Below, piece after piece: positions 25,969 to 35,456 of a stretch of 64,000 bases of DNA. Below the pieces are notes generated by a model. The model searched no databases. It had not been told where the DNA came from and was given only the letters and a program-made list of their open reading frames with translations. How positions within the stretch are numbered: the first letter of the stretch is position 1; each line of letters opens with the position of its first letter. The position numbers and the translations under genes were made by a program. This DNA comes from an uncultured Dehalococcoidia bacterium. Its GTDB lineage: Bacteria; Chloroflexota; Dehalococcoidia; Lucifugimonadales; GCA-2712585. The DNA lies in NCBI GenBank assembly GCA_958295715.1, contig OY282371.1, positions 1,187,183-1,251,182 of the forward strand, in the 5' to 3' direction.

Positions 25969-26445
25969 TTAGCCTCTTTCGCCGCGGGCCATTCTGGCCT
26001 TGTACCGCCAAGACATCTCCTCGCACTCCTCAACCAGGACGCCGCGCACCACGCTGACCTTGTCGCCCCACTCCACCAACTCGATGGCCTTCTCCACGCT
26101 GTAGTCGCCGTAGGAGCCGTAATTTGGGTTGTAGTTGCCGCCCATCACCAGGACGCTGACGCCGGCGAAGACGATGGCCCCGGCGCACATCATGCACGGC
26201 TCAAAGGTGGTGTAGAGGGTGCAGCCGGAGAGGTCCGTGTGGCCCAGAGCGGGGCCGGCGTTGCGCATCGCGTCGGTCTCGGCGTGGGAGGTGAGGTCAA
26301 GGTTGGATATGGCCTGGTTGTGGCCCTTGGCGATGACCCGCCCATCCTTGACAATAACGCTGCCCACGGGCGAGTTGCCCTTCTCCTCCCCCCGGCGGGC
26401 CTCCTCCAAGGCCATTTCCATATACCGCTCGTGCTCAGATGCCAT
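25969..26445 (-). CDS. Zinc-dependent nucleoside/base deaminase (CDA fold), copy 2
   Basis: A 158-residue paralogue of the protein at 25462. HAETDAMRNAG and FEPCMMCAGAIV carry the zinc site. It differs around the substrate pocket (GNYNPNYGSYGDYSVEKAI against GNYSRHHGEFGDYSVEKAL), so the two may act on different substrates or as a heteromer. Its ATG has AAGGAGGCG upstream. It is 66 nt after the DHDPS-like gene and 33 nt before copy 1. Confidence 0.85.
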   Translation of the reverse strand: MASEHERYMEMALEEARRGEEKGNSPVGSVIVKDGRVIAKGHNQAISNLDLTSHAETDAMRNAGPALGHTDLSGCTLYTTFEPCMMCAGAIVFAGVSVLVMGGNYNPNYGSYGDYSVEKAIELVEWGDKVSVVRGVLVEECEEMSWRYKARMARGERG

Positions 26446-26511
26446 GATAACGCCTCCTTACCTTTTTACACTTCTAGGAATTTTGTTGGAACCGGCGCCC
26501 CGGAAACACGC

Positions 26512-27423
26512 CTAGTCGTCCTCCACCAACGAGGGTTGGGGAGTCTCTAGGACCCCGGCGGCGCGGGCCGCGGCGATGAGCTCCCGCCTGTCATCGTTGG
26601 AGAGGGCGGGAATGGGAAGCCGGGGAACGCCGCAGTCCATATCCATCCTGGCGTCCACCAAGGCCTTGCAGGTGGCCTGCATCCCGTATCGAGCCGCCAG
26701 GTCGATGAGGACGTTGGCCTTCCCCTGGTACTCTTGAGCCGTCTTTAAGTCGCCCTGCTTGAAGCTCCTGTAGGCGTTAACCCAAAGCTCCGGGGCCACG
26801 GTGAGGGGGCCATCGACCACGCCGACGGCCCCGGCGGTCAGGGCGGCCAGGAAGAGGGAGCCGCTGCCGGTGAACACGGCCATGCCCATGCCGGCGAACC
26901 GGCGGATGTTGTTGAAGTCGGGGGCCGAGTGCTTAACGCCGGCCACGTTGGGGACGGCCCTCAGGACCTTCTCCATGAGAGGTGCGGTGAACTCAACCCC
27001 GGTGTATTTCGGCTGGTTGTAAATGAACAGGGGCAGCCGCGCCGCGTCCACCACGGCCCGGTAGTGGTCGATGATGGCCTGGTCTGATGGGTGGTAGAAG
27101 AAGGGGGGGACACAGGCCACGGCGTCGGCTCCGGCGTCCCCGGCGCCGCGGGCCATTCGCACGGCGGAGGCGGTCGTCAGGGCGCCAACGTGGACGATGG
27201 AGGTGGCCCTGCCTTTGCAAAGCTCGGCTGATATCTGTGCCGTGCGAATTATCTCGTCCTCCGTCAGCAGGACGCTTTCGCCGGTGCCTCCGCTTATCCA
27301 GAACCCGTCAACGCCCGCCCGGATGTTAGACTCCATCACCCGCCTGAAGGCGTCCTCGTTGAGCCGGCCCTCCGGCGTGAAGGGGGTGATGGTGGCGGCT
27401 ACGACGCCTTTGAAATCGCTCAT
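26512..27423 (-). CDS. Dihydrodipicolinate synthase / N-acetylneuraminate lyase family aldolase
   Basis: A 303-residue class I aldolase barrel. Family marks are GGTGESVLLTEDE (carboxylate binding), FIYNQPKYTG with the catalytic Tyr, and VAGVKHSAPD with the Schiff-base Lys. Its setting, with the ATG overlapping the hyuA stop by 4 nt and deaminases downstream, argues for a catabolic aldolase or hydratase rather than lysine synthesis. The reaction is not predictable from sequence alone. Confidence 0.85.
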   Translation of the reverse strand: MSDFKGVVAATITPFTPEGRLNEDAFRRVMESNIRAGVDGFWISGGTGESVLLTEDEIIRTAQISAELCKGRATSIVHVGALTTASAVRMARGAGDAGADAVACVPPFFYHPSDQAIIDHYRAVVDAARLPLFIYNQPKYTGVEFTAPLMEKVLRAVPNVAGVKHSAPDFNNIRRFAGMGMAVFTGSGSLFLAALTAGAVGVVDGPLTVAPELWVNAYRSFKQGDLKTAQEYQGKANVLIDLAARYGMQATCKALVDARMDMDCGVPRLPIPALSNDDRRELIAAARAAGVLETPQPSLVEDD

Positions 27424-29528
27424 GCCCTGTCTCCTTTTCGCGTATCGATTATCAACTCTCCGATGGAGCCGACGGCGGCCTCGTGGCCTGGTAGTATGGT
27501 AACAGATGAGTGGGCCTCGCAGACCATGGCCGGCCCCCTGATGACATTATCGCACAGCAGCTTAACCCGGTTGTAGTGGGGGCAGTCCAGCCAGCCGGCG
27601 CCCTTGAAAAACACCCTTCTAAGCCCAATGAAGGCGTCCTGCGGGTCGGCGCCGCCTTGGGGAAGGAGGGCGGGCCGGGGCTTGGGGATTCTTCCGAAGG
27701 CCCTGCACTTCACGTTGACCACCTCCACCGGGGCGCGCGGGTCAAAGTGGCCGTAGGCCTGATTATGGAGGCGGTGGAAGGCGTCCACCACGTCCTGAAG
27801 GTCCGACTCGCTGACCAAGTCCTTGGGAGCCGGGACCTCCAGTTCAAAGTTCTGGCGCACGTAACGCATCTCCAAGAACCGCTCCACCTCCTGCCGCTCC
27901 TCCGGAATGCCCTCAAGGTCCAGGGAGCCGCGGCACCGGGCCACCTGCCGGTTGAGGCTCTCCCTGATGTCCCCCAGGTTCTCAGGGGACGCGGTGAGGA
28001 ACCGGGTGGCCGTGGCCACGGTCTGCACGTCGCTGACGATGAGGCCCATGGAGGAAAAGAGGCCGGGAGCGGGTGGAATCACAATGCGTCCAATGCCCAT
28101 CTCCTCGGCCAGGTCGCCGGCGTGTAGAGGCCCGGCGCCGCCGTGGGCCATCAGGATGAACTGCCCCGGGTCGAAGCCCCTGCTGACGGACACGACCCTG
28201 AGTATGCGGACCATGTTGGCGTTGACCACGTCCAGGATCCCCTGGGCGGCCTCGCCGGCGGACATGCCCAGCTTGGCGCCGACGCGCTCCTCAATGGCGC
28301 GGCGCGCAAGGCCGGGATTTATCGCCATGCGGCCTCCGAGGAAGAAGTCGGGGCTGATGCGGCCCAGGACCACGTTGGCGTCGGTGACGGTGGGCTGCGT
28401 TCCGCCGGCGTCATAGCAGGCGGGACCGGGGACTGCCCCGGCGCTCTCAGGGCCCACCTTGAGCAGCCCGGCCACGTCCACCCGGGCCACGCTTCCACCG
28501 CCCGCGCTGCACTCCACCAGGTCTATGGACGGGGCGCGAACGGGAAGGCCGGTAATGCGGATGCCGTAGTAGCCCGTAGCCTCCTTGCCAATCTCAAGCA
28601 TACTCACCATAGAGGGCCTGCCGTCCCGTATGAGGCTGGCCTTGGCGGTGGTGCCCCCCATGTCGAAGGAGATGAGGTCCTTCATGTTGAGGCGGTTGCC
28701 CAGGTCCACGGCGGCCAAGGCCCCGGCGGCCGGCCCCGATTCCAGGGTCAGGTGGGGGCGTCCAACCCCAACCTCGGCCCCGGCCATCCCGCCGGACGAC
28801 TGCATTATGTAAAGACGCGGGGGCGGGTCCAGTTCCTGGACCAGGGCTTGTTGCAGCCTGCTGACGTACCTCTGAAACACGGGGCCTACGTAGGCCACGG
28901 CCGTCGCGGTGCTGGAGCGTTCGAACTCGCGGAACTCCGGGGAGAGTTCTGAGGAGATGGCGAGGTAGACGCCCGGCATCTCCTCCTGGAGAAGCTCCTT
29001 AATCCTGGACTCGTGGGCGGGGTTGGCGTAGGAGTTGAGGAGGCAGACGGCTACGGCGTCAACGCCTTCCCCCTTGAACGCGGTGATGCAGTTCCTAGCG
29101 TCCTCTTCGCTGAGGGGATGGATAACGCGCCCCCGGCTGTCTATCCGCTCTGAGACCTCCAAACGAAGGGAGCGGGGAACGAGGGGCTCCGGCCTATCCA
29201 CGTCCCACCGGTAGAAGTGGGGACGGGTCTGGCGGCCGATGGCCAGAACGTCCCTGAAGCCCTTTGTGGTTATGAGGCCGACCTTGGCGCCGGAGCGGGA
29301 GAGGATGGCGTTGGTGTTGACGGTGGTGCCGTGGGCCATGAGCCAAAGGCCCCGCAGCCCACCGGGGGCCGTGGCGTCAAAATGCCGCGCGCCATCCATA
29401 ACGGAGCGGGAGGGGTCGCCGGGGGTGGAGGGGGTCTTGAAGACGCGCAGAAGCCCGGACTCCTCGTCAAAAAGGGTGTGGTCGGTGAAGGTGCCCCCCA
29501 CGTCCACCCCTATCCGCAGACGGGCCAT
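27420..29528 (-). CDS. hyuA: Hydantoinase/oxoprolinase subunit A
   Basis: An ATP-dependent hydantoinase/5-oxoprolinase/acetophenone-carboxylase-type alpha subunit of 702 residues. The actin-like ATPase fold is shown by GVDVGGTFTDHTLFDE, AHGTTVNTNAILSR, SFDMGGTTAKASLI and AHGGAGPLHA. The partner subunit is encoded 3 nt upstream. Together they would open cyclic amides such as hydantoins or 5-oxoproline with ATP, or carboxylate a ketone; the family does not tell which. Confidence 0.9.
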   Translation of the reverse strand: MARLRIGVDVGGTFTDHTLFDEESGLLRVFKTPSTPGDPSRSVMDGARHFDATAPGGLRGLWLMAHGTTVNTNAILSRSGAKVGLITTKGFRDVLAIGRQTRPHFYRWDVDRPEPLVPRSLRLEVSERIDSRGRVIHPLSEEDARNCITAFKGEGVDAVAVCLLNSYANPAHESRIKELLQEEMPGVYLAISSELSPEFREFERSSTATAVAYVGPVFQRYVSRLQQALVQELDPPPRLYIMQSSGGMAGAEVGVGRPHLTLESGPAAGALAAVDLGNRLNMKDLISFDMGGTTAKASLIRDGRPSMVSMLEIGKEATGYYGIRITGLPVRAPSIDLVECSAGGGSVARVDVAGLLKVGPESAGAVPGPACYDAGGTQPTVTDANVVLGRISPDFFLGGRMAINPGLARRAIEERVGAKLGMSAGEAAQGILDVVNANMVRILRVVSVSRGFDPGQFILMAHGGAGPLHAGDLAEEMGIGRIVIPPAPGLFSSMGLIVSDVQTVATATRFLTASPENLGDIRESLNRQVARCRGSLDLEGIPEERQEVERFLEMRYVRQNFELEVPAPKDLVSESDLQDVVDAFHRLHNQAYGHFDPRAPVEVVNVKCRAFGRIPKPRPALLPQGGADPQDAFIGLRRVFFKGAGWLDCPHYNRVKLLCDNVIRGPAMVCEAHSSVTILPGHEAAVGSIGELIIDTRKGDRA

Positions 29529-29531
29529 AGA

Positions 29532-31286
29532 CTAGGCCGCCGGGGAGCGCCGGAGGCGTTGGGTGGCGTCCATGTCCACCTCCAGGGTCTGTGGGTCAAT
29601 GACCACCTTGTAGTCACGGCGCGCCGCCTCCACCGTGACCAGGCCGTTCACCACGTCCTCCCGCACGTGGCGGTGGTCCCTCTCCAAGGGGTTCCCGTAG
29701 CCCCCCCCGCCGCCGGCGAATATAGACACCACGTCGGAGGGGCCTACCGGCACAAAGGTGGCCTCCCTCGGTATCGTCTCCGGCGAGGGCGAGTCGGGGT
29801 TGCGGACTATGCGGGTGAGGGAGCCATCGGCGCCGTTCAGGAGGCCCGGCCCCGGTATCCGGTGGCGGTTGGAGTGGACGCCGACGAAAGAGTCCACCAA
29901 CATACGCCAGTCCTTCCTAACGCCGAGGCCGCCGCGGAAGCGGCCGGGGCCGCCGGAGTCCGGAATATATTCCAGCCTATCGGCCATCATCGGGAACTCC
30001 TGCTCCATGGCCTCTATGGGCAGGTTGGAGGTTATGTGAACGCCGTTCACGCCGTCCTTGTTGGGCCGTGCGCCGCCGCCGCCGCCAACAGTCTCGTAGT
30101 AGATGAAGGAGTTGGGCGGCTGCGCGCTGAATCCCATGCCGTGGGTGCCGTGTCCGCCGGCCTCGATTCCCTCCGTCACCGCCTCCGAAAGGGCCAGGAA
30201 CAGGGAGTCGGGAAGCTGGGAGGCGACCTCGTACCGCGCGCCCAGGGGGGAAGGCGCCTGGCAGTTGACCAGACAGTTGTCAGGGGCCAAAACCTTGATG
30301 GCGCGCTCGAAGCCGGCGTTGGGCTGGAGGTCCGGGTCTAGGATTGACCGCATCACCCAGAACACGATGGTCACCGTGCCGTGATAGGGCATGTTGATGC
30401 CGTACCTGGCGGGGCCTCCCGTCCCGGCGTAGTCCACGGTCACGGAGGGTTCGGGCTTGTGCCGGACGGTGACCTTGACTTTGATGGGAATCGGCTCGTC
30501 GCTGTCCATGTCGTCGTCCAGGTGGTCCAGGGCCTCGTACTCCCCCTCGGCCAGGGAGAGGATGCCGTGGCGGGCCTTGAGTTCCGACACGTCTAGAAGC
30601 TGGGCCAGGGCGTCGGAAAGCAGCCGTCCGCCGTACTGGGCGGCCAGGCTCTCCATCCGCCGCACGCCGAGCTTCACGGAGCCGACGTGGGCGCGAATGT
30701 CCCCATCGCGGTTGTCGGGATCCCTGACGTTGAGGAGCGTTAGGTTCAGGATGTCCCGCTGCAACCGGCCCCTCTTGTGAAGGCGCACGGGGGGAATGCG
30801 CAGCCCTTCCTGATATATCTCCGTGGCGTCGCCAAGGGCCGCCTGGCCCGGGGCCTTCCCGCCAACGTCGGGCCAGTGGCCGGTGTTGCCCACGAAGGCG
30901 ATGAGCCTTCCCTCGTGAAAGACGGGAGCGACAAAGGTGACGTCGGCCAGGTGAGAGGGGCCGCCGCTGTAGGGGTCGTTAACGATGAAGACGTCGCCAT
31001 CGTGGATGTCGTCCTCGGGGAAGCGGTCCAGGATGGCCGCCCCGGTGAACATGAAGGAGCTCAGGTGCATGGGCAGGCTCATGTCGCTGATGGACACGAC
31101 CCTTCCTTGAGCGTCCATGATGACGGAGGAGCAGTCCTGGCGTTCCTTGATGTTGGTGGAGAAGGCGGACTTGATGAGGCCGACGAGTATCTCGTCGGCG
31201 ATGGAGGCCAGGTTGTTGCCGATTATCTCGACGGTGATGGGGTTGAGTTCGGTTTGAGGCAAGTGGGACGCTTTTCGCAGGCTCAT
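29532..31286 (-). CDS. hyuB: Hydantoinase/oxoprolinase subunit B
   Basis: The partner of the protein at 27420, 584 residues. It starts NPITVEIIGNNLASIADE and has the family motifs ERQDCSSVIMDAQGRV, GDVFIVNDPYSGG, VDYAGTGGPARYG, and GGGGGYGNPLERD near the C-terminus. It is the first gene of the hyuB-hyuA-aldolase-deaminase-deaminase-thioredoxin-amidase run. A TTGACA (read on the minus strand) occurs upstream at 31330-31335, but no good -10 lies at the right distance. A repeat-rich spacer follows to the right. Confidence 0.9.
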   Translation of the reverse strand: MSLRKASHLPQTELNPITVEIIGNNLASIADEILVGLIKSAFSTNIKERQDCSSVIMDAQGRVVSISDMSLPMHLSSFMFTGAAILDRFPEDDIHDGDVFIVNDPYSGGPSHLADVTFVAPVFHEGRLIAFVGNTGHWPDVGGKAPGQAALGDATEIYQEGLRIPPVRLHKRGRLQRDILNLTLLNVRDPDNRDGDIRAHVGSVKLGVRRMESLAAQYGGRLLSDALAQLLDVSELKARHGILSLAEGEYEALDHLDDDMDSDEPIPIKVKVTVRHKPEPSVTVDYAGTGGPARYGINMPYHGTVTIVFWVMRSILDPDLQPNAGFERAIKVLAPDNCLVNCQAPSPLGARYEVASQLPDSLFLALSEAVTEGIEAGGHGTHGMGFSAQPPNSFIYYETVGGGGGARPNKDGVNGVHITSNLPIEAMEQEFPMMADRLEYIPDSGGPGRFRGGLGVRKDWRMLVDSFVGVHSNRHRIPGPGLLNGADGSLTRIVRNPDSPSPETIPREATFVPVGPSDVVSIFAGGGGGYGNPLERDHRHVREDVVNGLVTVEAARRDYKVVIDPQTLEVDMDATQRLRRSPAA

Positions 31287-31943
31287 GTAGGGAGAGGGCG
31301 TTGGTAAGCGTAGTATAAGGCTGTGGGGCTGTCAACTTGGCGACGCGCCGCCTCTCAGCCCCGTTCCGCCCTTCCCGGCCCACCCTCTCGTCATTCCCGC
31401 TCCCTCCGTTCCGTCATTCCCGCGCAGGCGGGAATCCATCTTCCCCCCGTTGCGCCAGGTGGGGAGGGCGACGCGCCCCTCTCACCTCCGTCCCTTATCT
31501 ATCGTCATTCCCGCCTCCTCTCTTCCGTCATTCCCGCGCAGGCGGGAATCCATCTTCTCCCCGTTGCGCCAGGTGGGGAGGGCGAGGATACGCCCATAAC
31601 AGACGCCCCTAAATTCGGGTGGTGGAAGGGCAAACCGGAGGTTTCACGCGTCGCTTTTAGACGGGCGTTCCCGGATTCCCGCCTTACGCGGGTTGCCCAA
31701 CCCCACCCCGGGGATGGATTCCCGCCTACGCGGGAATGACGGATAAGAGGGCGGGGCGGGAATGACGAGAAGGGGGGAGGCGCAGGGGTGAAACGTCGAT
31801 CTTGGGTTGGGGCCTTCCTGGATTCCCGTTTTCACGGGAATGACGGATAGGCGGGGCGGGAATGCCAAGGCAGAGGGCGGGAGCGCCGAGTAAGGGTGGT
31901 TGGCGGCGGCGCCTTCCATTGGGGTCAACCCAAGCCAGCGTAT
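31287..31943. repeat. Gene-free spacer with REP-like palindromes
   Basis: Between the divergent hyuB and binding-protein genes, hairpins related to TTCCCGCGCAGGCGGGAA occur at about 31418, 31535, 31720 and 31825 (the last as TTCCCGTTTTCACGGGAA). A block of about 115 bp starting near 31390 (hairpin, then AATCCATCTTCCCCCCGTTG, then GCGCCAGGTGGGGAGGGCGA) is repeated once at about 31505. No gene is convincing here. Confidence 0.8.
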
Positions 31944-31972
31944 TTGACATTGCCAGGTTGCAACCCTAGTAT
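31944..31972 (+). promoter_or_regulatory. Promoter with internal palindrome for the ABC binding-protein gene
   Basis: A perfect TTGACA is followed after 17 nt by TAGTAT. The spacer holds the perfect palindrome GGTTGCAACC at 31956-31965, placed where a repressor could block RNA polymerase. The binding-protein ATG is 85 nt downstream. Confidence 0.6.
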
Positions 31973-32057
31973 GTACGCAACTTGACACCAGCGCATGACC
32001 CTGGGCCAGCGCCGCGCTGCCCGGAGGTCTGTCTGTACAGCTTGGAGGCGCCTAATT

Positions 32058-33983
32058 ATGAGCCATATCCAACGGTTATTCAGTCGAAAAGCGGTCCTCC
32101 TCCTTGGAGGGGCGGCGGTTCTGACGGCCCTCATCATGGCCTGCGGCGGCGACGACGCCACGGCCACGCCATCGCCCACGGCCATGGCTACAAGGGCGCC
32201 AACGGCCACCGTGGCCCCCAGAGCGACGGCCATGCCAACGGCCACCGCGACGCCGCGTCCAACGGCCACGCCCCGGGCCACGGCTCGCCCGACCACGGCT
32301 CCCACCGCGACCCCCAGGCCGACGGCGACCCCTAGACCCACGGCCACGCCCCGGCCCACGGCTCGCCCGACGCCGGCTCCCACGGCCACGGTGATGGCCC
32401 CCAGGATACCGGTGGAGTCGCGGCTGAGGGTGGCCATTCCACCGCCCCAATACCAGTCGCTGGCCATGTTCGACAGCGTGGAGGGGATTCTGCCCTACAT
32501 TGAACACGTCGTGGGCGCGAACCGCGAGACGGGTCTCGAAGACACCAGCCGCCTGGCTGAGGAGTGGAGCATGTCCTCCGACGGCAGGACCTGGAACTTC
32601 AAGCTGCGCCAAGGCGTTCCCTTCCACACGGCCCCGGACTTCAACGGCGCGGAGTTGACGGCGGCTGACATGATAAAGACGCTCCAGGTGCTGGGGTCGG
32701 ACATTTCCAACCGTCCCACCATCTGGACGAACTTCGGAATAGCCGATGAGAACTTTGAAACGGTGGGCCGCCACGAGTTGAACTGGAAGCTGAACCAGCC
32801 GGCGGCGGACATCTCGGTGTGGCTGAGTCCGCAGGCCCCCTCGGGGGTGCTGAGCAAGGACTACTTCGACCTGAAGGGTGAGCAGGGATACCTGACGCAC
32901 CCGGTGGGCACCGGACCCTTCAAGTTCGTGGAGGTGAACTTCGGGCAAAACCTGCGGTACGAGCGGGTGGAGAACCACTGGCGAAAGACCTCTGAGTTCC
33001 CCGAGATGGAGTACCTGTTTGGCCCTGAAGACGCCACCCGGCTGGCCATGCTGTTGGCCCAAGAGGTGCACATAGCCGACGTCCCCCGGTCGTTGCTGCC
33101 CGAGGCGTCCGAGCGGGGGTTTGTGGTGGTGACGGGTTCACTGCCGGGAATGACGGTGTTCGTGTTCATTGGCGGCCAGTACTACGACGGGACCAGGCAG
33201 TATCTAGCCGGTCCGAAGCAGGGCGAAACGGAGCCTCTAGCCCCCGGCTACGAAGCCACCGACCCCTTCCGAGACGTTCGGGTGCGGAAGGCCTTGAATT
33301 TGGCCATAAACAAGACCGCCATCATAGATACCTTCTGGTCGGGGGCGGCCATACCCCAGGCCATGTTCAGCCTGACGCCCAACCATCCCCACCACAAGGC
33401 CGAGTGGACGCCCTATCCCTACGACCCCGACCAGGCCCGGCAGCTGCTGGCCGAGGCGGGGTACGCCGACGGCTTTGAGTTTGACTTCCAGACGGCCAAG
33501 GTGAGCGGGGTGCCGGAGATTCCAGAGGTGGCCGAGGTCATCACTCAGAACTGGGCGCAGGTAGGTCTGGAGCCCAAGCTGCTAGAGTTGGGTTCCTTCA
33601 GCCAAATACGGTCTCTGTACCGGGCGCGCGACATCGGCAGATACGCCTACCCGGTGCGGTACAGCATCCAGCGGTTCGCCACCAACACCTGCTACCCCAT
33701 GAGCAACGTGGCGGGCGGGTGCGGGTCGCCCCAGTGGGAGTACGACGAGTTGGACCAGATCTTCATCAACTTGAGGAACGCGGTTCAGCCCGACGACATC
33801 GAAAGGTACACCCACGAGATGGGAGACTTCCTGTACAACAACTACGTGATAATCCCCATCGCCTTCCTGTTCCCACAGGCGGCCTACAACCCCAACGTGA
33901 TATCCGACCCGGGGTTCGCCAGGTACATGGTGGACCAGGGACCCACCGAGGGGTTGGAGTACACCGTGCCTGTCTACAGGTAA
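32058..33983 (+). CDS. ABC transporter substrate-binding lipoprotein, peptide/nickel type (family 5)
   Basis: An exported solute-binding protein of 641 residues. A signal peptide with lipobox LIMAC makes Cys29 the lipid anchor. Residues about 33-115 form a low-complexity linker of Thr, Pro, Ala and Arg (repeats of ATPRPT), which should hold the binding domain away from the membrane. The SBP_bac_5 domain follows, with LAEEWSMSSDGRTWNFKLRQ, VGTGPFKF and VRVRKALNLAINKTAI. The ATG at 32058 is preceded by GGAGG. No permease is adjacent; the nearest lie at 42.7 kb. An amidase gene follows after a terminator. Confidence 0.9.
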   Translation: MSHIQRLFSRKAVLLLGGAAVLTALIMACGGDDATATPSPTAMATRAPTATVAPRATAMPTATATPRPTATPRATARPTTAPTATPRPTATPRPTATPRPTARPTPAPTATVMAPRIPVESRLRVAIPPPQYQSLAMFDSVEGILPYIEHVVGANRETGLEDTSRLAEEWSMSSDGRTWNFKLRQGVPFHTAPDFNGAELTAADMIKTLQVLGSDISNRPTIWTNFGIADENFETVGRHELNWKLNQPAADISVWLSPQAPSGVLSKDYFDLKGEQGYLTHPVGTGPFKFVEVNFGQNLRYERVENHWRKTSEFPEMEYLFGPEDATRLAMLLAQEVHIADVPRSLLPEASERGFVVVTGSLPGMTVFVFIGGQYYDGTRQYLAGPKQGETEPLAPGYEATDPFRDVRVRKALNLAINKTAIIDTFWSGAAIPQAMFSLTPNHPHHKAEWTPYPYDPDQARQLLAEAGYADGFEFDFQTAKVSGVPEIPEVAEVITQNWAQVGLEPKLLELGSFSQIRSLYRARDIGRYAYPVRYSIQRFATNTCYPMSNVAGGCGSPQWEYDELDQIFINLRNAVQPDDIERYTHEMGDFLYNNYVIIPIAFLFPQAAYNPNVISDPGFARYMVDQGPTEGLEYTVPVYR

Positions 33984-34012
33984 GTCCGGGAACACGCTTA
34001 GCAGGAATATCC

Positions 34013-34050
34013 GAAGGCCCCTCCCGTCGCTGGAGGGGCCTTCTCATTTC
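34013..34050 (+). terminator. Rho-independent-type terminator after the binding-protein gene
   Basis: A 12-bp perfect stem, GAAGGCCCCTCC with GGAGGGGCCTTC, and a 7-nt loop are followed by TCATTTC. The U run is short, so efficiency is uncertain. The amidase gene begins 18 nt later, so some read-through is possible. Confidence 0.7.
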
Positions 34051-34067
34051 AAGGAGGATGCGACGAG

Positions 34068-35456
34068 ATGAGGGCGTCTTCAGAGGAACTCTGCTTCCTG
34101 AGCGTCAGGGAGGTTGGCGACCTGTACCGGTCTCGCCGGCTTTCCGCACGGGAGCTTGTGGAGGCCCACGTGGAGCGGGTCGAGGAGTTGGACGGCCGGT
34201 TGAAGACTTATGTCAACTTCCTGCCTGAGCAGGCGCTGGCCCAAGCGCGGGCGGTTGATGAGGAGATGGGAAGGGGGGAGTGGCGGGGGCCGCTGCACGG
34301 GATGCCCTTCGGTCTGAAGGACCTGTTTCACACCAAGGGGATACGGAGCGAGGCCCACTCCAAGGTGATGGAGGGCTGCGTGTTTCCCGAAGACGCCGCG
34401 GCGGTGGCGCGCCTTCGAGGGGCCGGCGGGATACTGTTGGGCAAGCAGGCCATGGGGGAGTTCGCCGTGGGCAGCTTGAGGACTGAGCTTTACGACAGGC
34501 CCAGGAATCCGTGGAGCTTGGAACACGACACCGGAGGGTCGAGCAGCGGCTCGGCGGCGGGGGTCGCGGCGGGGCTGGCCATGGCCGCCCTCGGAACGGA
34601 CACGGGCGGGTCTATTCGCGGGCCGGCGTCCTACTGCGGCGTGGTGGGGCTGAAGCCGACCTACGGCCTCGTCAGTCGTCACGGTGTGGTTCCCTTAAGC
34701 TGGTCCCTGGACCACTGCGGGCCTATTACGCGAAGGGTGGAGGACGCCGCCTTGGTTCTGGGGGCCATCGCCGGTGCCGGGCCGGTGGACGCGGCGGGTT
34801 TAGACTATGCGAAAGGGCTTACCGGCGAGTTGAAGGGTGTGGTGATTGGGACGCCTCGCGGCTTCTACTCGTCGGCTGAGGTTGGGGTTGATAGGGAGGT
34901 CCTGGACGCGGTGGAGCGGGCCTTGGCGGATATGGAGGGGCTGGGCGCCGAGGTGCGGGAGGTGGAGATTCCTAGCCTGAAGCAGTACCGGATGGCCCAC
35001 ACGGTGATAATGATGTCGGAGGGTTTCGCCCTCCACCGGGACAACCTCCATTCACGCGCCCGGGACTATGCGGACGTCACCTGGAACCACCTGGCCTCCG
35101 GGGGCCTCTTCACCGCGGCGGAGTACGTGCAGGCCCAACGGGTTAGAAGCAGGCTCGCCGGGGAGTTCCGCCGGGCCCTGGAGGAGGTGGACCTGGTGGC
35201 CATGCCAACCTGTCCCGGGACGGCATGGCGAATCCGCGAGGTGGACGAGGCGGGGCCGTTGGAGGCACAGAATCTGCGTGCGCCTTTCGACATGACGGGT
35301 ATGCCGGCGATAACGACGCCGTGCGGGTTCAGCCGCGAGAGCCTCCCCATAGGCCTTCAGCTGGCGGCCAGGCCCTTCGACGAGGGGCGGCTCCTCAACG
35401 CGGCCCACGCCTACGAGATGCACAGCCCATGGGCAGAGCGGCGCCCAAAGTTTTGA
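34068..35456 (+). CDS. Amidase-signature family amidase
   Basis: A 462-residue AS-family amidase. Lys in PFGLKDLFH, cis-Ser in DTGGSSSGSAAGVAAG and the nucleophile in GTDTGGSIRGPASYCG make up the triad. KPTYGLVSRHGVVPLSWSLD and LPIGLQLAARPFDE are typical of GatA-like members. No gatB or gatC is near, so the role is probably catabolic. The ATG has AAGGAGG upstream. It differs clearly from the amidase at 23403 and is not a recent duplicate. Confidence 0.87.
   Translation: MRASSEELCFLSVREVGDLYRSRRLSARELVEAHVERVEELDGRLKTYVNFLPEQALAQARAVDEEMGRGEWRGPLHGMPFGLKDLFHTKGIRSEAHSKVMEGCVFPEDAAAVARLRGAGGILLGKQAMGEFAVGSLRTELYDRPRNPWSLEHDTGGSSSGSAAGVAAGLAMAALGTDTGGSIRGPASYCGVVGLKPTYGLVSRHGVVPLSWSLDHCGPITRRVEDAALVLGAIAGAGPVDAAGLDYAKGLTGELKGVVIGTPRGFYSSAEVGVDREVLDAVERALADMEGLGAEVREVEIPSLKQYRMAHTVIMMSEGFALHRDNLHSRARDYADVTWNHLASGGLFTAAEYVQAQRVRSRLAGEFRRALEEVDLVAMPTCPGTAWRIREVDEAGPLEAQNLRAPFDMTGMPAITTPCGFSRESLPIGLQLAARPFDEGRLLNAAHAYEMHSPWAERRPKF

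Noticed and set aside
32076..33071. 331-codon minus-strand frame opposite the first binding protein
   Set aside because: Its Arg/Gly-rich part is the reverse of the Thr/Pro linker; the plus-strand lipoprotein is certain.
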